From AC-37 sp034663685 (GTDB taxonomy: Bacteria > Actinomycetota > Thermoleophilia > Solirubrobacterales > Thermoleophilaceae), in contig JAXDJC010000052.1 of the NCBI GenBank assembly GCA_034663685.1, forward strand, positions 1-8,932: a DNA stretch of 8,932 nucleotides. The letters are read 5' to 3'. The stretch's first letter is position 1. Every line of letters starts with the position of its first letter. Positions 5,652-8,932 of the stretch are shown one piece after another. The position numbers and the translations under genes are program-made. The notes under the pieces were generated by a model. It did no database searches, was not told where the DNA came from, and worked only from the letters and a program-made list of their open reading frames with translations.

Positions 5652-6596
5652 ATGGCTCAGACCAAGAGCCGCAGCACCCGCAGCAACGGAAACGGCAGTA
5701 CGCAGGCCAAGCGCTATGCGGAGCAGGCCAAGCGGAAGGCGGACAGCCGCCGGGAGAAGGCCGACGGGGCGGCTGCGTGGGTGGCCGAGCGCGCGGGCGA
5801 CTGGGACCTCGATGCCCAGGACCTCGAGTTCATGGAGCGCCAGAAGTTCTTCTGGAACCCGCTGATCGACTACTGGTTCCGGATGGAGATGGAGGGCTGG
5901 GAGAACATCCCGGACTCGGCGTCGCTCCTGATCGGCATCCACTCGGGCGCGCCGTTCGTGTGGGACGCGTGGACGGTGGGCATCCACTGGTGGCGCCACT
6001 TCGGCGACGAGCGCACGCTGCACGGCACCGCGCACGACGCGCTGATGGCGGCGCCGGGCATCGGCGGGTACTTCCGCCGCATGGGCGTGCTGCCGGCCGC
6101 GCCGGACAGCATCAGCGCCGCGCTGGCCGCCGGCCACGACGTGGCGCTCTGGCCCGGTGGCGAGGTGGACTCGCTGCGCCCGTGGACCAAGCGCGACGAG
6201 GCGGTCCTCGCGGGCCGCAAGGGCTTCGTGAGGATGGCGATCCGCGCCGGCGTGCCGATCGTGCCGATCTCGACCGTGGGCGGCCCCGACTCGATGCCGG
6301 TGCTCTTCAGCGGCCGCAAGCTCGCCAAGGCGCTCCAGCTCGACCGGATCGCCCGGCTCAAGATGTTCCCGATCGCGGTGAGCGCGCCGTGGGGCATCGG
6401 TCCCGCGCTGCTGCCGGAGATCCCGCTGCCCACGAAGATCCGCACGGCGTTCCAGGAGCCGATCACGTTCGCGAACGATCCGGACAAGGCGAACGACGAT
6501 GACTACGTGGACCGCAAGTACCACGAGGTGAGGGACAGCATCCAGCGGGGTATGGATGCCCTTGCACGGCGGCGCCGGTTGCCGCTCTTCGGATAA
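5652..6596 (+). CDS. Lysophospholipid acyltransferase-like (PlsC/LPLAT superfamily) protein
   Basis: A 314-residue protein of the glycerolipid acyltransferase superfamily, which moves acyl groups from a thioester donor to a lysolipid or other hydroxyl at the membrane. Block I reads IGIHSGAPFVWDA, with H97 and D105; block III is ALWPGGEVDS (165-174), in place of FPEGTRS; then GRKGFVRMAIRAGVPIVPIS (188-207) fits block IV. The His-Asp spacing is seven residues rather than the canonical four, as in wider-spaced relatives (TMEM68/DGAT-like group), so the acceptor may not be lysophosphatidate. The first ~45 residues are a basic, Lys/Arg/Ala-rich segment that could bind the membrane surface; no clear transmembrane helix. 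It ends in an Arg-rich tail. Strong ribosome site; the peroxiredoxin follows 9 bp later. Substrate unknown. Confidence 0.85.
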   Translation: MAQTKSRSTRSNGNGSTQAKRYAEQAKRKADSRREKADGAAAWVAERAGDWDLDAQDLEFMERQKFFWNPLIDYWFRMEMEGWENIPDSASLLIGIHSGAPFVWDAWTVGIHWWRHFGDERTLHGTAHDALMAAPGIGGYFRRMGVLPAAPDSISAALAAGHDVALWPGGEVDSLRPWTKRDEAVLAGRKGFVRMAIRAGVPIVPISTVGGPDSMPVLFSGRKLAKALQLDRIARLKMFPIAVSAPWGIGPALLPEIPLPTKIRTAFQEPITFANDPDKANDDDYVDRKYHEVRDSIQRGMDALARRRRLPLFG

Positions 6597-6605
6597 GGAG
6601 CGCAG

Positions 6606-7082
6606 ATGGCGAAGGGACCAGACGTGGGCGACATGGCGCCGGACTTCGAGCTCGAGGGCACGGAGGGCCGCTTCCGGATGGCCGACCAGCGCGGGCGCAG
6701 GGTGGTGCTCCTGTTCTACCCGGTCGACAACTCGCCGGTGTGCACCAGGCAGTTCTGCTCGTACCGCGACGACTCCGACGAGCTCGACGCGCTCGACGCG
6801 GTGGTGGTCGGGATCTCTGCCAAGGGGCTCGACTCGAAGGAGGAGTTCCGGGCCCAGCACGGGCTCACCGTGCCGCTGCTCGCGGACGTGGGCGCGAAGG
6901 TGGCCAAGGCCTACGGCGCGCACGCGCCTGTGGTGGGCACGCGCCGCGCGGTGGTGATCGTGGACGAGGAGGGCGTGGTGCGCCATCGCCACGATCACAC
7001 GCTGGGGCTCGACTTCCTCACCGCGGCCCAGCTGCGTGAGGCGCTCGACTCGATCGGCAGCGTGCCGGCCGCGCCCGCCTAG
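6606..7082 (+). CDS. Thioredoxin-dependent peroxiredoxin, BCP/PrxQ type
   Basis: A 158-residue cytosolic thiol peroxidase reducing H2O2 and organic or lipid hydroperoxides. The active-site stretch FYPVDNSPVCTRQFC contains the peroxidatic C46 and a second Cys, C51, with the CX4C spacing of two-cysteine PrxQ/BCP enzymes that form an intramolecular disulfide reduced by thioredoxin. The usual Thr of the TPxC motif is Ser (S43), a mild variation. GTRRAVVIVDEEG (about 111-123) supplies the conserved Arg and the late beta-hairpin. The ribosome site AAGGAG (6595-6600) overlaps the TAA stop of the acyltransferase, so the two are translated from one message. Pairing with a lipid acyltransferase suggests repair or protection of oxidised lipids, but that is inference. 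Confidence 0.93.
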   Translation: MAKGPDVGDMAPDFELEGTEGRFRMADQRGRRVVLLFYPVDNSPVCTRQFCSYRDDSDELDALDAVVVGISAKGLDSKEEFRAQHGLTVPLLADVGAKVAKAYGAHAPVVGTRRAVVIVDEEGVVRHRHDHTLGLDFLTAAQLREALDSIGSVPAAPA

Positions 7083-7129
7083 CCTCTCCCCGCTACGAGA
7101 ATCCGGTCGCCAAGGCCGTGGATCGCTGC

Positions 7130-7135
7130 AATACT
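7130..7135 (+). promoter_or_regulatory. Possible -10 element for the MEDS regulator pair
   Basis: AATACT is close to the TATAAT consensus and lies 10 nt before the ATG at 7146, predicting a leader of only 3-4 nt. There is no clear -35 and no GGGTA-type box in the 63-bp gap (7083-7145), nor a hairpin terminator after the peroxiredoxin, so read-through from the upstream operon is also possible. Confidence 0.35.
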
Positions 7136-7145
7136 CGGCGGCCTG

Positions 7146-7976
7146 ATGCGGCGGCATGGTTCTCTCACGAGCCCCGCCGGCCTTGGGCTCCACGGTCACG
7201 CCTGCTGGCTCTACGCCGACGACCTCGAGTTCCACGCCGGCCTTCTCGACTTCTTCGCGGATGGCGTCGAGCTCGGGCAGCGCCTGCTCTACGCGGGCAC
7301 GGGCGCCGTGGAGAAGCTGCGCGCCGACCTCGCCGGACTGCCTGGCCTCGACGACCTGCTCGGCGCGGGAGCGCTCCGCATCATGCCGCTCGAGAGCGCG
7401 TACGACTCCGGCCCGACCGGAACCGACGCCATGGCACAGCTCACGATGTACGCGGCCGCGACCCAGACCGCGCTCGCCGACGGCTACAGCGGGCTGCGCG
7501 TGGTGGGCGACGCCACGCCGCTCGTGCTCGATCCGGCCCACTGGGACGCTCACACGCACTGGGAGTGCGTGGCCGATCGCTTCATGGCGAGGAACCCGAT
7601 GGCCGCGCTCTGCTGCTACGACCGCCGCGCTCTCCCGGACGGCATCCTGTCCGACCTCGCCTGCGTTCACCGCTCGTCGAGCGGCAAGCCCTCGCTCGCG
7701 CCGTTCCGGCTCTTCGCGGGGCGCGAGGGCCTCAGCCTGGCCGGCGAGGTGGACTGCTTCTCGGCCGACAGCTTGAGGCGGCTCCTCGCGCTGGCCACGC
7801 CCGCCGACGGCGACCTCGTGATCGAGCTCGACGACCTGGAGTTCATCGACCACCACGGCGTGCTGGCGGTCGCCGATCACGCGCGCGCGCTCGCGGACGA
7901 CGGCCGCGCGCTCCGGCTCCGGGGCGCGCCGCGCAGCTTCGATCGCCTCAACACCCTGCTCGAGGTGGGCCTGTGA
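7146..7976 (+). CDS. MEDS-STAS domain regulator
   Basis: A 276-residue cytosolic protein. Residues ~14-178 form a MEDS domain, a sensory module first named for methanogen/methylotroph DcmR-type sensors: GHACWLY (H18, C20, Y23), GLRVVGDATPLV (116-127), HWECVADRFM (138-147), ALCCYDRRALPDGIL (154-168) and a closing VH (174-175). Residues ~187-276 are a STAS domain like anti-anti-sigma factors: GREGLSLAGEVD, then LVIELDDLEFIDHHGVLAV. At the phosphorylation loop the normal Asp-Ser-Ser/Thr-Gly is Asp-His-His-Gly (235-238), so serine phosphorylation by an RsbW-like kinase looks impossible at the standard site. The stop overlaps the next start by 4 bp (GTGA). It probably partners with, or modulates, the product of that gene. 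Little ribosome-site signal; leaderless start possible. The ligand is unknown. Confidence 0.87.
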   Translation: MRRHGSLTSPAGLGLHGHACWLYADDLEFHAGLLDFFADGVELGQRLLYAGTGAVEKLRADLAGLPGLDDLLGAGALRIMPLESAYDSGPTGTDAMAQLTMYAAATQTALADGYSGLRVVGDATPLVLDPAHWDAHTHWECVADRFMARNPMAALCCYDRRALPDGILSDLACVHRSSSGKPSLAPFRLFAGREGLSLAGEVDCFSADSLRRLLALATPADGDLVIELDDLEFIDHHGVLAVADHARALADDGRALRLRGAPRSFDRLNTLLEVGL

Positions 7977-8932
7977 GCACCGCGATCCGGCACTCGTTCC
8001 GTCACAAGGCGGTCTTCTACGAGGGGATCGACGGCTTCATGGCCTCGATGCTCCCGTTCGTGCGCGACGGCGTGGCGGCGCGCGAGCCGGTGATGGTGGC
8101 CGTCGACGAGGAGAAGATCGCGCTGCTCAGGCAGGGCCTCGGCGAGGACGCCGCCGGAGTGCGCTTCGTGGAGATGCGCGGGCTCGGCAAGAACCCTGGC
8201 TGCATCATCCCCGCCTGGCGCGAGTTCGTGGCCGAGAACGCCGGCGACGGCCGCCGCGCGCGCGGCATCGGCGAGCCGATCTGGGCTGGACGCACCCCGG
8301 TTGAGATCTCGGAGTGCCACCAGCACGAGGCGCTCCTCAACGTGGCCTTCGACGACGGCCCCGCCTGGTCGCTCGTGTGCCCGTACGACGCCGCCGCGCT
8401 GCCCGCCGAGGTGGTCGAGGCCGCGCGTCGCACGCACCCGATCGTGGGCGAGCACGGCGTGACCCGGCGCAGCGTCGAGTACAGCGACCCGCGCATCGAC
8501 CCGCTCGGCGGCGAGCTGGCGCCGCCGCCCGCGCGGCGCGAGGAGATGTCCTTCACGCTGGACGACCTCGGCACGCTGCGCAACCTCGTGCAGGCGTGGG
8601 CCCAGGTGGCCGGCCTCGGCCGCGAGCGCGCGGCGGACCTGGTGCTCGCGGTCAACGAGCTGGCCAGCAACAGCATCCGCCACGGCGGCGGCACCGGGAC
8701 GGCGCGCTCGTGGCGAGAGCCCGGCGCCTTCGTCTGCGAGATCCGCGACCGCGGCCGCATCCACGACCCGCTCGCGGGCCGCGGCGTGCCGGACCACGCC
8801 CGTATGGGCGGGCGCGGGCTCTGGCTCGTGAACCAGCTCTGCGACCTCGTGCAGCTGCGCTCGCTGCGCGACGGCTGCGCGGTGCGCCTCCACATGGCGC
8901 TCGATCCGGATCGCGCCGCCGCGCTCTCCGGC
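7973..8932 (+). CDS. RsbA-type anti-sigma regulatory protein: MEDS plus HATPase_c_2 kinase domain, 3' end beyond window
   Basis: Open for 320 codons to the window edge; no stop seen, and family members I recall end near this length. The N-terminal MEDS domain (about 7-160) has RHKAVFYEGIDGF (10-22), KNPGCIIPAWREF (73-85), ARGIGEPIWAGR (96-107), SLVCPYD (133-139) and THP (154-156). A linker leads to an RsbW-like GHKL ATP-binding domain (about 190-312): N-box AVNELASNSIRHGGG with E229, N233 and H237, G1 box RDRGRIHDP (D259, G261), and G2 box MGGRGLWLVNQLCD. Such domains are serine kinases that sequester a sigma factor or phosphorylate STAS antagonists. The GTG start lies in GTGA overlapping the preceding stop, with GAGGTGGG just upstream, so translation is coupled. 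Expected role: sensing through MEDS and controlling a sigmaB/sigmaF-like factor. The sigma partner is not in the window. Confidence 0.88.
   Translation, partial: MSTAIRHSFRHKAVFYEGIDGFMASMLPFVRDGVAAREPVMVAVDEEKIALLRQGLGEDAAGVRFVEMRGLGKNPGCIIPAWREFVAENAGDGRRARGIGEPIWAGRTPVEISECHQHEALLNVAFDDGPAWSLVCPYDAAALPAEVVEAARRTHPIVGEHGVTRRSVEYSDPRIDPLGGELAPPPARREEMSFTLDDLGTLRNLVQAWAQVAGLGRERAADLVLAVNELASNSIRHGGGTGTARSWREPGAFVCEIRDRGRIHDPLAGRGVPDHARMGGRGLWLVNQLCDLVQLRSLRDGCAVRLHMALDPDRAAALSG

Noticed and set aside
5616..7880. Minus-strand open frame of about 754 codons opposite the acyltransferase, peroxiredoxin and MEDS genes
   Set aside because: Its His/Arg/Val/Glu-rich sequence mirrors the sense codons; the plus-strand genes have full family motifs and ribosome sites.
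7877..8893. Minus-strand frame opposite the RsbA-type gene
   Set aside because: Low-complexity His/Arg/Ala composition; the plus strand carries complete MEDS and ATP-binding motifs.

Overview
The window is GC-rich, densely coded bacterial chromosome. Strong G/C bias at third codon positions leaves long but meaningless open frames on opposite strands. The gene set (actinobacterial-style Ca-binding repeat protein, MreB, MEDS-domain regulators of the RsbA type, a GGDEF protein with charged heptads) suggests a soil actinomycete, possibly class Thermoleophilia (Solirubrobacterales or Gaiellales). That placement is inference from style, not a database match. There are no RNA genes, transposons, integrases or CRISPR repeats; this looks like native chromosome. 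No gene-free stretch exceeds about 120 bp.

Layout. (1) 2-202, +: the end of a secreted Ca-binding repeat protein. (2) 213-1492, -: a two-gene metal unit, a ZIP transporter followed 5 bp later by a Mn-type cupin close to hydroxynitrile lyase GtHNL. A TTAGGG-AA-CCCTAA inverted repeat sits just upstream. (3) 1613-2626, -: a soluble diguanylate cyclase with heptad repeats, including three perfect 21-bp copies. (4) 2739-3800, -: MreB, apparently leaderless and without mreCD. (5) 3886-5578, +: aldo/keto reductase plus NADP-type beta-hydroxyacid dehydrogenase, 1 bp apart. (6) 5652-7082, +: a lysophospholipid-acyltransferase-like protein plus a PrxQ/BCP-type peroxiredoxin. (7) 7146-8932, +: a MEDS-STAS protein overlapping by 4 bp an RsbA-type MEDS plus ATP-binding anti-sigma-like kinase, which runs off the window.

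The most interesting reading links regions 5-7. The leaders of both enzyme operons contain a sequence resembling the sigmaB/sigmaF general-stress promoter (GTTT-N14-GGGTAC before the acyltransferase; GTTC-N15-GGGTAA before the aldo/keto reductase). The window ends in partner-switching regulators of the type that control such sigma factors. The operons encode aldehyde reduction, peroxide removal and membrane-lipid acylation, all plausible stress outputs. The STAS protein lacks the usual phosphorylatable serine (Asp-His-His-Gly in place of Asp-Ser-Ser-Gly), so it may not act as a classical RsbV. A second, independent theme is metal control: ZIP importer, metal cupin and a DtxR/MntR-like operator.
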